Shown here one piece after another: positions 31,736 to 42,472 of a stretch of DNA of 64,000 nt; the stretch's first letter is position 1; every line of letters begins with the position of its first letter. The stretch lies in assembly GCF_009728735.1 (NCBI RefSeq), contig NZ_CP024636.1, forward strand, positions 4,182,654 to 4,246,653, read 5' to 3'. The translations under genes were made by a program, and so were the position numbers. The DNA is from Pantoea phytobeneficialis (GTDB lineage: Bacteria; Pseudomonadota; Gammaproteobacteria; Enterobacterales; Enterobacteriaceae). A model generated the notes under the pieces. That model saw nothing but the letters and a program-made list of their open reading frames with translations, was not told the DNA's origin and did not search any database.

Positions 31736-33250
31736 ATGACTACGACAGATAAAAAATACATCGTCGCGCTCGACCAGGGCACAACCAGTTCACGCGCCGT
31801 GATACTGGACCACGACGCGAACATCGTCGCCGTCTCTCAGCGCGAATTCACTCAGATCTACCCGAAAGCGGGTTGGGTTGAGCATGATCCGATGGATATT
31901 TGGGCATCACAAAGTTCAACCCTGGTTGAAGTGCTGGCTCACGCTAACATCCGTTCGGACGAAATCGCCGCCATTGGTATTACCAACCAACGTGAAACCG
32001 CCATCGTTTGGGATAAAGCCACCGGCAACCCGGTTTATAACGCCATCGTGTGGCAGGATCCGCGTACTGCGGATTACTGTAATAAATTGAAGAAAGAGGG
32101 TCTGGAAGAGTATATCCAGCACACCACCGGTCTGGTGATTAACCCCTACTTCTCCGGCACCAAAGTGAAGTGGATTCTCGATAACGTTGAAGGTGCGCGT
32201 GAGCGTGCAAAACGTGGCGAGTTGCTGTTCGGTACGGTGGATACCTGGCTGGTATGGAAAATGACCCAGGGCCGTGTGCACATCACCGACCACACCAACG
32301 CCTCTCGTACCATGATGTACAACATTCACAAACTGGAGTGGGATGAGCGTATGCTCGAAATCCTCGACATTCCGCGTGAAATGTTGCCAGAAGTAAAAGG
32401 TTCATCTGAAATCTACGGCCAGACCAACATTGGTGGTAAAGGCGGTACGCGTATTCCAATCGCAGGTATTGCGGGTGACCAACAGGCAGCGTTGTACGGC
32501 CAACTGTGCGTTCAACCGGGTATGGCGAAAAACACCTACGGCACCGGTTGCTTTATGTTGATGAACACCGGCACTGAAGCGGTAACCTCGACCCACGGTT
32601 TGTTGACCACCATCGCCTGTGGCCCGCGTGGTGAAGTGAACTATGCGCTGGAAGGTGCGGTGTTTATCGGTGGTGCGGCGATTCAGTGGCTGCGTGACGA
32701 GATGAAGCTGTTCAGCGATGCCGCTGACTCCGAATATTTCGCGCAGAAAGTCAAAGACAGCAACGGCGTATATATGGTGCCCGCCTTTACCGGCCTCGGT
32801 GCTCCGTATTGGGACCCGTATGCTCGCGGTGCCATTTTCGGTCTGACCCGTGGTGTTAACGGTAACCACATTATTCGCGCCACCCTGGAGTCGATTGCCT
32901 TCCAGACGCGTGATGTGCTGGAAGCGATGCAGAACGACGCTAACACCCGCCTGCAATCTTTGCGCGTGGATGGTGGTGCCGTTGCCAACAACTTCCTGAT
33001 GCAGTTCCAGGCCGATATCCTTGGCACCCGTGTGGAGCGTCCGGAAGTGCGTGAAGTCACCGCGTTGGGTGCAGCGTATCTGGCCGGTCTGGCGGTCGGT
33101 TTCTGGAATGACCTGGAAGAAGTGCGTTCCAAAGCCGTCATTGAACGTGAATTTCGTCCGAGCATTGAAACCACCGAGCGTAATTTCCGTTACGCTGGCT
33201 GGAAGAAAGCCGTGGCTCGCTCTCAGGCCTGGGAAGAACAGGACGAGTAA
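31736..33250 (+). CDS. glpK: Glycerol kinase
   Basis: ATP-dependent phosphorylation of glycerol to sn-glycerol-3-phosphate. The 504-aa FGGY-family protein has [15 protein letters not shown] (about residues 11-25), [13 protein letters not shown], the FGGY signature [14 protein letters not shown], and the hallmark [17 protein letters not shown]. Two residues longer than E. coli GlpK at the N-terminus (MTTTDKKY). Allosteric control by FBP and IIA-Glc is known for the family. Ends at a strong terminator, with glpX beyond. Confidence 0.97.
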   Translation: MTTTDKKYIVALDQGTTSSRAVILDHDANIVAVSQREFTQIYPKAGWVEHDPMDIWASQSSTLVEVLAHANIRSDEIAAIGITNQRETAIVWDKATGNPVYNAIVWQDPRTADYCNKLKKEGLEEYIQHTTGLVINPYFSGTKVKWILDNVEGARERAKRGELLFGTVDTWLVWKMTQGRVHITDHTNASRTMMYNIHKLEWDERMLEILDIPREMLPEVKGSSEIYGQTNIGGKGGTRIPIAGIAGDQQAALYGQLCVQPGMAKNTYGTGCFMLMNTGTEAVTSTHGLLTTIACGPRGEVNYALEGAVFIGGAAIQWLRDEMKLFSDAADSEYFAQKVKDSNGVYMVPAFTGLGAPYWDPYARGAIFGLTRGVNGNHIIRATLESIAFQTRDVLEAMQNDANTRLQSLRVDGGAVANNFLMQFQADILGTRVERPEVREVTALGAAYLAGLAVGFWNDLEEVRSKAVIEREFRPSIETTERNFRYAGWKKAVARSQAWEEQDE

Positions 33251-33260
33251 TGCCCCTTCG

Positions 33261-33287
33261 ACCCGCGGCTCCCTGCCGCGGGTTTTT
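33261..33287 (+). terminator. glpK terminator
   Basis: ACCCGCGGC/GCCGCGGGT stem with a 5-nt loop followed by TTTTT, 10 bp after the glpK stop. It may be partial, since glpX follows on the same strand. Confidence 0.85.
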
Positions 33288-33345
33288 CCCGCCGCTTTTC
33301 CCCGCTGTGCTACACTGCCCGCCTGTTTTTTGTCAGGTGCAGACC

Positions 33346-34356
33346 ATGAAACGAGAACTCGCGATTGAATTTTCCCGCGTTACCGAAGCCGCCGCGCTGG
33401 CGGGCTATCACTGGTTAGGACGCGGCGACAAGAATGCTGCCGACGGCGCTGCTGTCAACGCCATGCGTATTATGCTGAACACCATCAATATCGACGGCCA
33501 GATTGTGATCGGTGAAGGCGAAATCGATGAAGCGCCTATGCTGTACATCGGCGAAAAAGTCGGAACCGGCCAGGGTGATGCCGTCGATATCGCCGTCGAT
33601 CCGATTGAAGGTACGCGTATGACCGCACTGGGCCAGGCCAATGCGCTGGCAGTACTGGCAGTGGGTGATAAAGGCAGCTTCCTGCATGCACCTGATATGT
33701 ACATGGAAAAATTGATTGTCGGACCGGGCGCACAAGGCGCTATCGATCTCAATCTACCGCTGGAAACTAACCTGAAGAATATCGCCGCAGCGCTGGGCAA
33801 AGCGCTCAGTCAGCTAACGGTGTCGATTCTGGCGAAACCGCGCCACGATGCGGTGATTGCGCAGTTGCAGCAACTCGGTGTACGTGTGTTTACTTTCCCG
33901 GATGGCGATGTCGCAGCATCGATTCTGACCTGTATGCCCGACAGCGAAGTCGATGTCATGTATGGCATTGGCGGTGCGCCGGAAGGTGTGGTATCCGCCG
34001 CGGTGATCCGTGCACTGGATGGCGATATGCAGGCGCGTTTGCTGCCGCGCCATCAGGTCAAAGGTGACAGCGAGGAGAATCGCCGCCTTGGTGAGCAGGA
34101 ATTGCAACGCTGTGCCGCGATGGGCATTGAAGCGGGTAAAGTGCTGACCCTGGAACAAATGGCGCGTAACGATAACGTGATTTTTGCCGCCACCGGCATC
34201 ACTACCGGCGACTTACTTAAAGGCATTACCCGTAAAGGTAACATCGCCACCAGCGAAACCCTGCTGATTCGCGGTAAATCCCGTACCATTCGCCGCATCC
34301 AGTCGATCCATTATCTGGACCGTAAAGACGCGGCGCTGCATCCGTTTATCCTGTAA
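33346..34356 (+). CDS. glpX: Class II fructose-1,6-bisphosphatase
   Basis: Hydrolyses fructose-1,6-bisphosphate in gluconeogenesis from glycerol. The 336-aa protein (E. coli 336) contains VIGEGEIDEAPMLYIGE and VDPIEGTRMTALGQANALAVLA, the metal-binding and phosphate motifs of class II FBPases. The ATG at 33346 (MKRELAIEFSRVTE) matches E. coli; an ATG at 33250 overlapping the glpK stop is in frame but runs through the terminator. A TGC-TACACT extended -10 at 33308-33316 may be its own promoter. Its last 11 bp overlap the 3' end of convergent emrD. Confidence 0.96.
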   Translation: MKRELAIEFSRVTEAAALAGYHWLGRGDKNAADGAAVNAMRIMLNTINIDGQIVIGEGEIDEAPMLYIGEKVGTGQGDAVDIAVDPIEGTRMTALGQANALAVLAVGDKGSFLHAPDMYMEKLIVGPGAQGAIDLNLPLETNLKNIAAALGKALSQLTVSILAKPRHDAVIAQLQQLGVRVFTFPDGDVAASILTCMPDSEVDVMYGIGGAPEGVVSAAVIRALDGDMQARLLPRHQVKGDSEENRRLGEQELQRCAAMGIEAGKVLTLEQMARNDNVIFAATGITTGDLLKGITRKGNIATSETLLIRGKSRTIRRIQSIHYLDRKDAALHPFIL

Positions 34357-35542
34357 CCGTCTGCTTGCCGCTCTCGGGATGGCGTGAGAGCGGCCACCAA
34401 CACAGTAACATCACCAGCGCTGTAACGAACATCAGCATGCCGAGGCTGAACTGATCGCGCTGCGGCATCAACGCTGACAGCCACGCCACCAGACCGGAAC
34501 CGAGGTTCTGTAAACCGCCAATTAGCGCACCGGCGCTGCCAGCCAGCCACGCATACGGCTCCATCGCGCCGGAAGTTGCCAGCGGAAACAGCATCCCTGC
34601 GCCGAAGAAAAACAGCGCCGCAGGCACCAGCAACGTCCAGATGTTCATCACGCCAAACCAGGACGGCACCCACATCATCAAGCCTGCCAGCAGGCAACTG
34701 TTTACGCCATACCACATCAGCATGTGCCAGGATTTCTGCTCGCGCCCGGCAAACCAGGCACCAAAGAAAGCCGCCGGGATCGGCAGAATAAACAGGATAC
34801 TGACCGTCAAACCATCCAGACCGAGCACACCCCCCAGCAGCACGCCACAACTGGCTTCAAATACCGCGATACCCGCCAGCGCGCCAATCAGCAGCAGCAG
34901 ATAACGGACGAAGTTACCATCACTGAGCAGGGTGGCGTAGCGCCGCATAAAAGGTGTCACCGCCGTTTCGGTCGGTCGGGTTTCCGGTAACCAGCGCGCC
35001 ATCGCCAGCGTCACGCCAACGCACAACAACAGCAGGAAAGCGAAACAGGCATGCCAGCCAAATAATTTGGTCAGCAGCGCCCCGATCACCGGGGCCAGCA
35101 GCGGACTGACCAGAATTCCCATGTTCAGTAAGCTATTGGCCTGCCGTAACGCCACACCGGCATACAAATCGCGCGGCATGGTACGCGCCATCACACCGGC
35201 CACGCCGGTACCCAATCCCTGAATCGCGCTGCCCAGCACCAGGATATGCAGCGAGGGAGCGAACAATGCGATCAACGCGCCCGCAGCAAAGATCGTCATC
35301 CCGGCAAGGATCACTGGTCGCCGCCCGATGCTATCTGACAGCGGACCATAGATCAGTTGCGATCCACCATAGGTCATTAAGTAGCCCGCCATCACCTGCT
35401 GCATCGCGCCACTGTGCACGCTGAGCGCATCCGCCATGATTGCCATGGCGGGTACATAGATGGTTTGCGCCATCTGTCCGACAGCGACCAGCACAATCAG
35501 CATCAACAGCAGCAGGCGGTTTTCCGTTTTAGATATCAACAT
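34346..35542 (-). CDS. emrD: Multidrug efflux MFS transporter EmrD
   Basis: Drug:proton antiporter of the inner membrane. The 398-aa protein has 12 predicted spans, the MFS motif A-like loop YGPLSDSIGRRPVIL between TM2 and TM3, and close matches to E. coli EmrD throughout (VAVGQMAQTIYVPA, NMGILVSPLLAPVIG, FILPIPAAFFGAWFAGR, FFFGAGMLFPLATSGAMEP). I chose ATG 35542 (MLISKTENR); a TTG nine codons upstream is also in frame. In E. coli emrD is far from glpX; here it is inserted between glpX and fpr. Confidence 0.93.
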   Translation of the reverse strand: MLISKTENRLLLLMLIVLVAVGQMAQTIYVPAMAIMADALSVHSGAMQQVMAGYLMTYGGSQLIYGPLSDSIGRRPVILAGMTIFAAGALIALFAPSLHILVLGSAIQGLGTGVAGVMARTMPRDLYAGVALRQANSLLNMGILVSPLLAPVIGALLTKLFGWHACFAFLLLLCVGVTLAMARWLPETRPTETAVTPFMRRYATLLSDGNFVRYLLLLIGALAGIAVFEASCGVLLGGVLGLDGLTVSILFILPIPAAFFGAWFAGREQKSWHMLMWYGVNSCLLAGLMMWVPSWFGVMNIWTLLVPAALFFFGAGMLFPLATSGAMEPYAWLAGSAGALIGGLQNLGSGLVAWLSALMPQRDQFSLGMLMFVTALVMLLCWWPLSRHPESGKQTVTG

Positions 35543-35832
35543 GGAACAAAATGTCTGCCTGATAAACAAAGTAAAGACAGCAGTAAAAAAGGCTGGCTGT
35601 CATGAATGGCGGCAAAAATATCAGGATTCGATGACAAAGCGAGGGTTGAGTACAAAGCCGTTGCCCGATCATCGTCAAGCTGCGACACCAGCTTGTAAAG
35701 CGTCCGCTACAGTTGAAGCTGAGTGCGCTGCATTTGTCGCTGAGAGCCATTTACCCCCGTAGAGACTGGAAATCTTCCCGGCTGCTGACGAAGATAGTGA
35801 CATGCCTGAAAAATCAACAATAAGGAGTGAGC

Positions 35833-36579
35833 ATGGCAGAGTGGGTCAATGCTGAAGTACAAGAGGTGAAAAACTGGACCGATGCCCTGTTCAGCCTGCG
35901 CGTGCGGGCGCCGATCGATCCTTTTATTGCCGGGCAATTTGCCAAACTGGCGCTGGAAATCGACGGTGAACGCGTGCAGCGCGCCTATTCTTACGTCAAT
36001 GCACCGCAGGACCCGCTGCTGGAGTTCTATCTGGTGACGGTACCAGAAGGCAAACTCAGCCCAAGGCTCCAGGCACTGCGTCCCGGTGATCAGCTGATGG
36101 TGACCAAAGAAGCCTCCGGTTTTTTTGTGCTGGATGAGATCCCCGATTGTCAGACGCTGTGGATGCTGGCAACCGGCACCGCGATCGGTCCCTATCTGTC
36201 GATTCTGCAACAAGGGGACGGACTGGAACGTTTTGAGAATATCGTGCTGGTGCATGCGGCTCGCTTTGCCGCCGATCTCAGTTTTCTGCCCCTGATGCAG
36301 CAATTGCAGCAACGTTATCAGGGCAAATTACGCATTGAGACGGTGGTCAGCCGTGAACAGATTGCAGGTTCGCTGCACGGACGGGTCCCTCAGCTGATCG
36401 AAAGTGGGGAACTGGAGCGGTCGGTCGGGTTATCGATGGATGCCGAGAGCAGTCACATCATGTTGTGCGGCAATCCGCAAATGGTACGCGACACCCAACA
36501 ATTGCTGAAAGACAGCCGCGATATGCGTAAACATTTCAAACGTAAACCCGGGCATATGAGCAGCGAACACTACTGGTAA
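35833..36579 (+). CDS. fpr: Ferredoxin/flavodoxin-NADP+ reductase
   Basis: Cytoplasmic FAD enzyme that reduces flavodoxin and ferredoxin with NADPH. The 248-aa protein has the FAD motif RAYSYVNAP (about residues 50-58), the NADP motif LATGTAIGPYLS, the CGNPQMVRDTQ segment and the C-terminal tryptophan (SSEHYW) that stacks on FAD. The ATG at 35833 follows TAAGGAG; the GTG at 35827 overlaps that ribosome site and was rejected. In E. coli it belongs to the SoxRS regulon; no SoxS box could be identified confidently in the 290 bp upstream. Confidence 0.96.
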   Translation: MAEWVNAEVQEVKNWTDALFSLRVRAPIDPFIAGQFAKLALEIDGERVQRAYSYVNAPQDPLLEFYLVTVPEGKLSPRLQALRPGDQLMVTKEASGFFVLDEIPDCQTLWMLATGTAIGPYLSILQQGDGLERFENIVLVHAARFAADLSFLPLMQQLQQRYQGKLRIETVVSREQIAGSLHGRVPQLIESGELERSVGLSMDAESSHIMLCGNPQMVRDTQQLLKDSRDMRKHFKRKPGHMSSEHYW

Positions 36580-36683
36580 GATTCGCCACGAATAATGACA
36601 GTTTTTTACCGGCGTGGGTTTTGACTTTCGCCGGTAAAAACCGTTCTAATCGTGGGCTACGTTATTGGGTTAGGACCGAAGCA

Positions 36684-37274
36684 ATGAAGAATTTGCCAGG
36701 CGCGTTGCTGCTCAGCCTCGCACTGACATTTCCCGTCTGGGCAGAAGACGCACCACCACAGGATCGCAGCGATCATCTGCCTGCTGCCCCCTATTTGCTC
36801 CCTGGTGCACCCACCTTTGATATGACCATTGCGCAGTTTCGTGAAAAGTACAATGCCGCCAATCCTGACTTGCAGTTGCTGGAGTATCGCGCTATCGACA
36901 GTCGCGATGACAAAAGCAATCTGACGCGTGCTGCCAGCAAAATCAACGAAACGCTGTACGCCTCCACGGCCCTGGAGCAAGGCACCGGGAAGATCAAAAC
37001 CCTGCAAATTACCTGGCTCCCGCTACCCGGTCCCGACGAGAAGAATGCCCAGGAAAAGGCGATGGCCTACATGACTGCCCTGCTACGCTTTTTCTCTCCC
37101 GGCTTATCAGCGGAAGATGGACGCAAAAAACTCGATTCGCTGCTCAGTGCAGGCAAAGGTTCACGCTATTTTGCCCGTAATGAAGGGGCGTTGCGTTTTG
37201 TCGTTGCCGACAATGGCGACAAGGGTCTGACCTTCGCCGTCGAGCCGATAAAACTGGCACTCGCCACCCCCTGA
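36684..37274 (+). CDS. yiiQ: Periplasmic DUF1454 family protein YiiQ
   Basis: Exported protein of unknown function. The 196-aa product has a signal peptide of ~20 residues (MKNLPGALLLSLALTFPVWA|E) and a soluble domain (MTIAQFREKYNAANPDLQLLEYR; ITWLPLPGP). Identity as YiiQ rests on the fold of the sequence and its place between fpr and tpiA. The ATG at 36684 was chosen because the signal peptide begins there; the frame stays open to 36621. The yiiR (DUF805) gene next to it in E. coli is missing. Confidence 0.85.
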   Translation: MKNLPGALLLSLALTFPVWAEDAPPQDRSDHLPAAPYLLPGAPTFDMTIAQFREKYNAANPDLQLLEYRAIDSRDDKSNLTRAASKINETLYASTALEQGTGKIKTLQITWLPLPGPDEKNAQEKAMAYMTALLRFFSPGLSAEDGRKKLDSLLSAGKGSRYFARNEGALRFVVADNGDKGLTFAVEPIKLALATP

Positions 37275-37394
37275 TCACCCCGGCAAAAATGACGAAAAGC
37301 AAAGCCAGCAGCATATTTGATCTCTATACTGTCTGGCAGACATCGCTGCCACTGAGCAGCGCTATTTCATGAATCGCGTTATGCGGAGGAAAGA

Positions 37395-38162
37395 ATGCGA
37401 CATCCACTGGTTATGGGTAACTGGAAACTGAACGGCAGCAAGCACATGACGGAAGAGCTGATCGCAGGTTTGCGTAAAGAGCTGTCAGGTGTTGAGGGTT
37501 GCGGCGTGGCAATTGCGCCACCGGCACTCTACCTTGGCCAGGCGAAACATGCCATTTCCGGTAGCCACATTGCGCTGGGTGCTCAGAACGTGGACGTCAA
37601 CCTGTCTGGTGCTTTCACCGGCGAAACTTCAGCTGACATGCTGAAGGATATCGGTGCTAAATACATCATCATCGGCCACTCTGAGCGTCGTACTTATCAC
37701 AAAGAAAGCGATGAATTTATCGCGAAGAAATTCGCTGTGCTGAAAGCCGCAGGTCTGGTACCGGTGCTGTGCATTGGTGAAACTGACGCAGAGAACGAAG
37801 CAGGCAAAACAGAAGAAGTCTGCGCACGTCAGATCGATGCAGTGCTGGAAACTCAGGGTGCGGAAGCCTTCCAGGGTGCCGTGATTGCCTACGAACCAGT
37901 ATGGGCGATTGGTACCGGCAAGTCAGCCACTCCGGCGCAGGCGCAGGCGGTACACAAATTTATTCGTGACCATATTGCGAAGAAAGATGCCGCAGTTGCT
38001 GCTCAGGTTATCATTCAGTACGGCGGTTCTGTAAACGATAAAAATGCCGCAGAGCTGTTTACTCAGCCGGACATCGATGGTGCGCTGGTTGGTGGTGCAT
38101 CGCTGAAAGCTGACGCCTTTGCCGTGATCGTCAAAGCCGCAGCGGCAGCGAAAAACGCCTGA
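37395..38162 (+). CDS. tpiA: Triosephosphate isomerase
   Basis: Interconverts dihydroxyacetone phosphate and glyceraldehyde-3-phosphate. The 255-aa TIM barrel has the active-site lysine in GNWKLNGS (near residue 11), histidine in IIGHSERR, glutamate in [11 protein letters not shown] and the phosphate loop [17 protein letters not shown] precedes the ATG. A TATACT hexamer at 37325-37330 may be its -10. Followed by a strong terminator. Confidence 0.98.
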   Translation: MRHPLVMGNWKLNGSKHMTEELIAGLRKELSGVEGCGVAIAPPALYLGQAKHAISGSHIALGAQNVDVNLSGAFTGETSADMLKDIGAKYIIIGHSERRTYHKESDEFIAKKFAVLKAAGLVPVLCIGETDAENEAGKTEEVCARQIDAVLETQGAEAFQGAVIAYEPVWAIGTGKSATPAQAQAVHKFIRDHIAKKDAAVAAQVIIQYGGSVNDKNAAELFTQPDIDGALVGGASLKADAFAVIVKAAAAAKNA

Positions 38163-38180
38163 GTATTCTGATATCTGACG

Positions 38181-38207
38181 AGGCGGCTGATGAGCCGCCT
38201 TTTTTAT
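38181..38207. terminator. tpiA terminator (shared with cdh)
   Basis: AGGCGGCT/AGCCGCCT stem with a 4-nt loop and seven T at 38200-38206. It overlaps the cdh stop region. Confidence 0.9.
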
Positions 38208-38959
38208 TGCAGAATCTGGCAGCGATGATCCTGCAATTCCTCTGCCGAGCCGCTATTTAATCGGGTCCAGTTACGTTCAATTGCCATCAACGCCAGACGA
38301 CCATCCGGTAACGCAGCCAGCGCCATGCCGTATTTACCCATCTCCGAACGGGCGTCAGGGACTTCCGTTGCCAGACGAATAAAAACACTCTGCTGTGCCA
38401 GTTGCGTAGCTGTCAGGGTACGGATCTGATAACGGTGGTTTTGCAGCACTTCACTTTGCCATTGCTCGTTAAGCTGTGGAGCCAGCAAATCCAGCCGCTG
38501 ACGCACATCTGGTCGCAAGCAAGAAATATGAATATGTAGCTGATTTTGCGTGCGGCCATATTGCGAATTAATCGCCAGCGATAGCGCGCTATCCTCAATA
38601 GGTTTACCACGGCGCTGTGCCAGCAATACCCGCTCACCCCAGGCATCCGCAAACAGATTTGGCGTGTTCGGGTTCAACAACAGTGGGCTTTCCATTCCGG
38701 TGATTTTTTCGATTGGCATCAGCAGATATTGCAAAGGGCCATTGAGATCTTTCAGCGTAACGTAACCTTTTGCCACATCCACCCGCTGACAGGGTGCGGG
38801 GTTGCCTTTTTGCGTCATGCCTGGCAGGCACTTCTCGCTGATGATTTTCCACAAGGCATTAGAATTTTTCTGGAAGTGTCCGGCGGCCAGCAATAAACCG
38901 GCAACCACAACGGCAAGCAGTAAGATAATCAGACTCAGGGCACGGCGGCTTCCCTGCAT
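38204..38959 (-). CDS. cdh: CDP-diacylglycerol pyrophosphatase
   Basis: Membrane-anchored hydrolase of CDP-diacylglycerol to phosphatidate and CMP. The 251-aa protein has one N-terminal membrane span (about residues 8-27), CLPGMTQKGNPAPC with two cysteines, and the HIT-like catalytic motif QNQLHIHISCLRPDV. In E. coli cdh also lies between tpiA and sbp. Monocistronic, convergent with tpiA. Confidence 0.95.
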   Translation of the reverse strand: MQGSRRALSLIILLLAVVVAGLLLAAGHFQKNSNALWKIISEKCLPGMTQKGNPAPCQRVDVAKGYVTLKDLNGPLQYLLMPIEKITGMESPLLLNPNTPNLFADAWGERVLLAQRRGKPIEDSALSLAINSQYGRTQNQLHIHISCLRPDVRQRLDLLAPQLNEQWQSEVLQNHRYQIRTLTATQLAQQSVFIRLATEVPDARSEMGKYGMALAALPDGRLALMAIERNWTRLNSGSAEELQDHRCQILQ

Positions 38960-39043
38960 GGCTCGATCCTCTGTTCATCATCTGCCTGCATCCTCGCCTG
39001 TCGCGTGACGAATGTCACGGACTTTCACCACGCCAGAAAAGCA

Positions 39044-39067
39044 AAACGGCCAGCTTACGCTGACCGT
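39044..39067 (-). terminator. sbp terminator
   Basis: On the minus strand AACGGTCAGC-gtaa-GCTGGCCGTT (one mismatch) is followed by TTGCTTTTC, 20 bp after the sbp stop. Confidence 0.75.
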
Positions 39068-39088
39068 TATAAGACGATGGCAAAACGA

Positions 39089-40078
39089 TTACGGTTTCAT
39101 AATCTGATCGTAAGTACCGCCATCGGAGAAGTGGGTTTTCTGTGCTTTATCCCAGCCACCGAATTTGCTGTCGATAGTAAACAGTTTTACCGGCGCGAAG
39201 GTGCTGGCAAATTTCTTCGCCACCGCTTCATCGCGTGGACGGTAGAAGTTTTCCGCAGCGATGGTCTGTCCTTCCGGCGAGTAGAGATATTTCAGGTACT
39301 CTTCAGCGACTTTGCGTGTGCCCTGCTCGTCTACCACTTTATCCACCACCGACACCGTGGGTTCTGCGAGGATCGATTCGCTCGGGGTGATGATTTCAAA
39401 CTTATCTTTACCCAGCTTGTTAACCGCCAGATAAGCTTCGTTTTCCCAGGCGATCAGCACGTCACCAATGCCACGTTCTACAAAGGTGTTGGTCGCGCCT
39501 CGCGCACCGGAATCCTGCACTTCAACGTTCTTGAACAGCGCTTTGACATACGCCTGAGCTTTAGCCTGATCGCCGTTGTTCTGATCTAATGCCCAGCCCC
39601 AGGCCGCGAGATAGTTCCAGCGCGCGCCACCGGAGGTTTTCGGGTTTGGTGTAATCACCGAGACACCCGGTTTGATTAAATCGCCCCAGTCGTGGATCCC
39701 TTTCGGGTTCCCTTTGCGCACCAGGAAGACAATGGTAGAGGTGTAAGGTGCAGAGTTATCTGGCAGGCGTTTGATCCAGTTCTTATCAATACGGCCTCGC
39801 TCGGCAATGGCATCAACGTCGGACTGCAACGCCAGCGTCACCACGTCAGCACGGATTCCGTTAATGACCGAGGTGGCCTGTTTGCCAGACCCTCCGTGTG
39901 ACTGGCGGATCACCACGTTGTCGCCGGTTTCCTGTTTGTAATGTGCGCTAAACGCTTTGTTGTACTGTTCATACAGTTCACGCGTCGGATCGTAAGACAC
40001 GTTTAACAGCTGAATATCCTTTGCCAGAACACTGGTAGAAGCCAGTAACAGGGTGACACCAATACTCCACTTGTTCAT
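39089..40078 (-). CDS. sbp: Periplasmic sulfate-binding protein
   Basis: Substrate-binding component for the CysTWA sulfate ABC importer. The 329-aa protein has a signal peptide of ~19 residues ([20 protein letters not shown]), then [21 protein letters not shown], and the sulfate-contact region [10 protein letters not shown]; all as in E. coli Sbp (329 aa). The ATG at 40078 was chosen at the signal peptide; an in-frame upstream start at 40117 is unlikely. CysB/Cbl control is known for the family but no site was identified. Confidence 0.97.
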   Translation of the reverse strand: MNKWSIGVTLLLASTSVLAKDIQLLNVSYDPTRELYEQYNKAFSAHYKQETGDNVVIRQSHGGSGKQATSVINGIRADVVTLALQSDVDAIAERGRIDKNWIKRLPDNSAPYTSTIVFLVRKGNPKGIHDWGDLIKPGVSVITPNPKTSGGARWNYLAAWGWALDQNNGDQAKAQAYVKALFKNVEVQDSGARGATNTFVERGIGDVLIAWENEAYLAVNKLGKDKFEIITPSESILAEPTVSVVDKVVDEQGTRKVAEEYLKYLYSPEGQTIAAENFYRPRDEAVAKKFASTFAPVKLFTIDSKFGGWDKAQKTHFSDGGTYDQIMKP

Positions 40079-40180
40079 TGCTTGCTCTCCGAAGTCGTTA
40101 TAGAACAAGACTGACACAAACTAATCCACGGATTAAAGAATTAAAAATAAGCTGTTATAACCGAGGGGAATATAAGCAGA

Positions 40181-40210
40181 GATAAAAAAGGCGCGTTCAA
40201 TAACGCGCCT
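40181..40210 (-). terminator. pfkA terminator
   Basis: AGGCGCGTT/AACGCGCCT stem with a 4-nt loop; on the minus strand TTTTTATC follows. The plus strand also has TGATTTTTT, so it could work both ways. Confidence 0.85.
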
Positions 40211-40220
40211 GATTTTTTGA

Positions 40221-41183
40221 TTAGTAGAGTTTTTTCGCGGTATCCAGCCAGTCACGTTTAAACGGACGCTTCATGTTTTCAATCGCGTCAATGATGTCAT
40301 GATGCACCATCTTCTCGTTCTGGATGCCGACACAGCGGCCACCGTAGCCCTGCAACAGCAGCTCGATAGAGTAAGCCCCCATACGCGACGCCAGGATGCG
40401 GTCATAAGCGCAAGGCGCGCCGCCACGCTGAATGTGGCCCAGTACGGTCGCACGCGTTTCGCGTTTGGTTTCCGCTTCAATGTAATGCGCCAAATCGTCG
40501 ATATCACAGATATGTTCAGTGATCGCCACGATGGCATGTTTTTTACCTTTGGCGATACCGGCTTTGATTTCGGCAACCAGTTCTTCACGGGTATACGGAA
40601 TTTCTGGCAGCACGATGAACTCACAACCGCCAGCAATTGCCGCCGCCAGCGTCAGGTCACCACAGTAGCGGCCCATCACTTCTACGATCGAAATGCGTTG
40701 ATGTGAAGAAGAGGTGTCGCGCAGACGGTCAATCGCTTCAACGACGGTTTCCAACGCGGTGAAATAACCGATGGTGTAGTCAGTACCGGCCACATCGTTA
40801 TCAATGGTGCCCGGCAAGCCAATGCACGGGAAACCCATTTCTGTCAGGCGCTTAGCACCCATGTAAGAACCGTCACCGCCAATCACCACCAGCGCATCAA
40901 TCCCGCGCTTTTTCATATTTTCGATGGCAACCTGACGGACTTCTTCGTTACGGAATTCCGGGAAACGCGCAGAGCCGAGGAAGGTACCACCACGGTTGAT
41001 CATGTCGGAGACACTGTAGCGATCAAGGTTGATCATCCGGTCTTCATAGAGTCCCAGATAGCCGTCGTAGATACCAAAAACTTCAAGTCCTTCACTCAGC
41101 GCGGAACGTACGACTCCGCGAATGGCTGCGTTCATGCCTGGGGCGTCGCCGCCGCTGGTCAGTACTCCGATTTTTTTGATCAT
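40221..41183 (-). CDS. pfkA: ATP-dependent 6-phosphofructokinase I
   Basis: Committed step of glycolysis. The 320-aa protein has the ATP loop [15 protein letters not shown] at the N-terminus, [14 protein letters not shown], the catalytic [14 protein letters not shown] with the base aspartate, and [16 protein letters not shown]. Length equals E. coli PfkA. The ATG at 41183 ([10 protein letters not shown]) has AGAGG upstream; a longer in-frame start at 41204 is less likely. Confidence 0.98.
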   Translation of the reverse strand: MIKKIGVLTSGGDAPGMNAAIRGVVRSALSEGLEVFGIYDGYLGLYEDRMINLDRYSVSDMINRGGTFLGSARFPEFRNEEVRQVAIENMKKRGIDALVVIGGDGSYMGAKRLTEMGFPCIGLPGTIDNDVAGTDYTIGYFTALETVVEAIDRLRDTSSSHQRISIVEVMGRYCGDLTLAAAIAGGCEFIVLPEIPYTREELVAEIKAGIAKGKKHAIVAITEHICDIDDLAHYIEAETKRETRATVLGHIQRGGAPCAYDRILASRMGAYSIELLLQGYGGRCVGIQNEKMVHHDIIDAIENMKRPFKRDWLDTAKKLY

Positions 41184-41391
41184 GACAACCTCTGGATTGT
41201 TCAAAGCTAGGGATTATTCTCGCCAGTGCCTCTGCGCTAACCAGCTCGCGATCGCACGGCCTTATAGTTGTGAGATAGTATATCAAAGGCTGAATGCTGA
41301 ATTGATTCAGGTCAGACAAGTTTTCGCTATTTTTTTACAAAGTTGTTAGCGTTACGTCATTTTTATAACGTAACGGCATGATTGTTAAGTA

Positions 41392-42294
41392 TTAAAACTG
41401 GAAAAAGCCTTGTTGATTTTCTGGCACTACCGAACAAGGGTCCTGGTGGATAATCACATCTGAACCGGGAAACTTGTCGCGTATCGCCCGCTCAATCTGA
41501 TCGGCGACCTTATGTGCCTGAACCAGCGGCAGGTGATCATCCATCTCCAGATGCAGCTGGATAAAGCGCGTTGGACCGGACTGACGGGTGCGCAGATCAT
41601 GTGCGCCACGTACGCCGGGCCAGTTGGCAATCACACCGATGATCGCCTGACGTTCTTCTTCTGGTAAAGCGCGATCCAGTAACGACTGCACCGCCTCATA
41701 GCCCATGCGCAACGCGTTATAAAGGATATATATGCCAATCCCCAGCGCAAACAACGCATCAGCCCGCGCAAAACCATAGCTGGCTAACCCCAGAGCCATC
41801 AGAATCGCACCGTTCATAATCACATCAGACTGGTAATGCAACATATCTGCGCGAATCGCCTGGCTACGGGTATGTCTTACTACCCAGCGTTGAAAAGTGA
41901 CCAGCACCAACGTAGAACCGAGCGCAATCAACGTAACCACAATACCCACCAACGGCGCATGCAGGGTTTCGGGTGAGGCCAGATGCTGGATACCGGTCAG
42001 AAACAGGAACAATGCCGAACCCGAAATAAACATGCTTTGCGCCAGCGCGGCCAGTGATTCGGCTTTACCGTGACCAAAAGTATGGTCCTCATCAGCAGGT
42101 TGCAGTGAATAACGCACCACCAGCAAATTGGTGAGTGACGCGGCGATATCTACCAGTGAATCGACCAGGCCCGCCAGCACGCTGACCGAACCGGTGTACC
42201 ACCAGGCAAAAATTTTCACCACGAGTAACGATATTGCCATCACCGTGGCAGCCAGTGCTGCACGCTTCACCAGTTTTGCGTAAGAGTTTTCCAT
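41392..42294 (-). CDS. fieF: Ferrous-iron/zinc efflux protein (CDF family)
   Basis: Proton-coupled divalent metal exporter of the inner membrane (YiiP). The 300-aa protein has six spans, site-A metal ligands in LVDSLVD (near residues 45-49) and HYQSD (near 153-157), the linker HTFGHGKAE, and a C-terminal cytoplasmic domain with [18 protein letters not shown] and DVIIHQDPC. Position between pfkA and cpxP is as in E. coli. Confidence 0.97.
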   Translation of the reverse strand: MENSYAKLVKRAALAATVMAISLLVVKIFAWWYTGSVSVLAGLVDSLVDIAASLTNLLVVRYSLQPADEDHTFGHGKAESLAALAQSMFISGSALFLFLTGIQHLASPETLHAPLVGIVVTLIALGSTLVLVTFQRWVVRHTRSQAIRADMLHYQSDVIMNGAILMALGLASYGFARADALFALGIGIYILYNALRMGYEAVQSLLDRALPEEERQAIIGVIANWPGVRGAHDLRTRQSGPTRFIQLHLEMDDHLPLVQAHKVADQIERAIRDKFPGSDVIIHQDPCSVVPENQQGFFQF

Positions 42295-42400
42295 ACCAAT
42301 GCCTCACGGACGCCCGCGTCATCTCTGAATGGCACAAGTTTATCATTTGCGGGTTAACGCTGCCTGAATTGGCCGTTTATTAGGGAGCTTAATCAGCAGA

Positions 42401-42428
42401 TAAAAAAAACCCCGCCATCATGGCGGGG
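42401..42428 (-). terminator. cpxP terminator
   Basis: CCCCGCCA-tca-TGGCGGGG stem followed on the minus strand by eight T, 45 bp past the cpxP stop. Confidence 0.9.
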
Positions 42429-42472
42429 AAGACAGGGATGGTGTCTATGGCAAGGAAAACAGGGATACTATG

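Noticed and set aside
35460..35762. 100-codon plus-strand frame between emrD and fpr
   Set aside because: Starts inside emrD, no ribosome site, no recognised family; the 290-bp gap looks like fpr leader.
41341..41380. GTTACGT...ACGTAAC inverted repeat after fieF as a terminator
   Set aside because: Stem of 7 bp, AT-rich loop and no clean T-tract; too weak to call.
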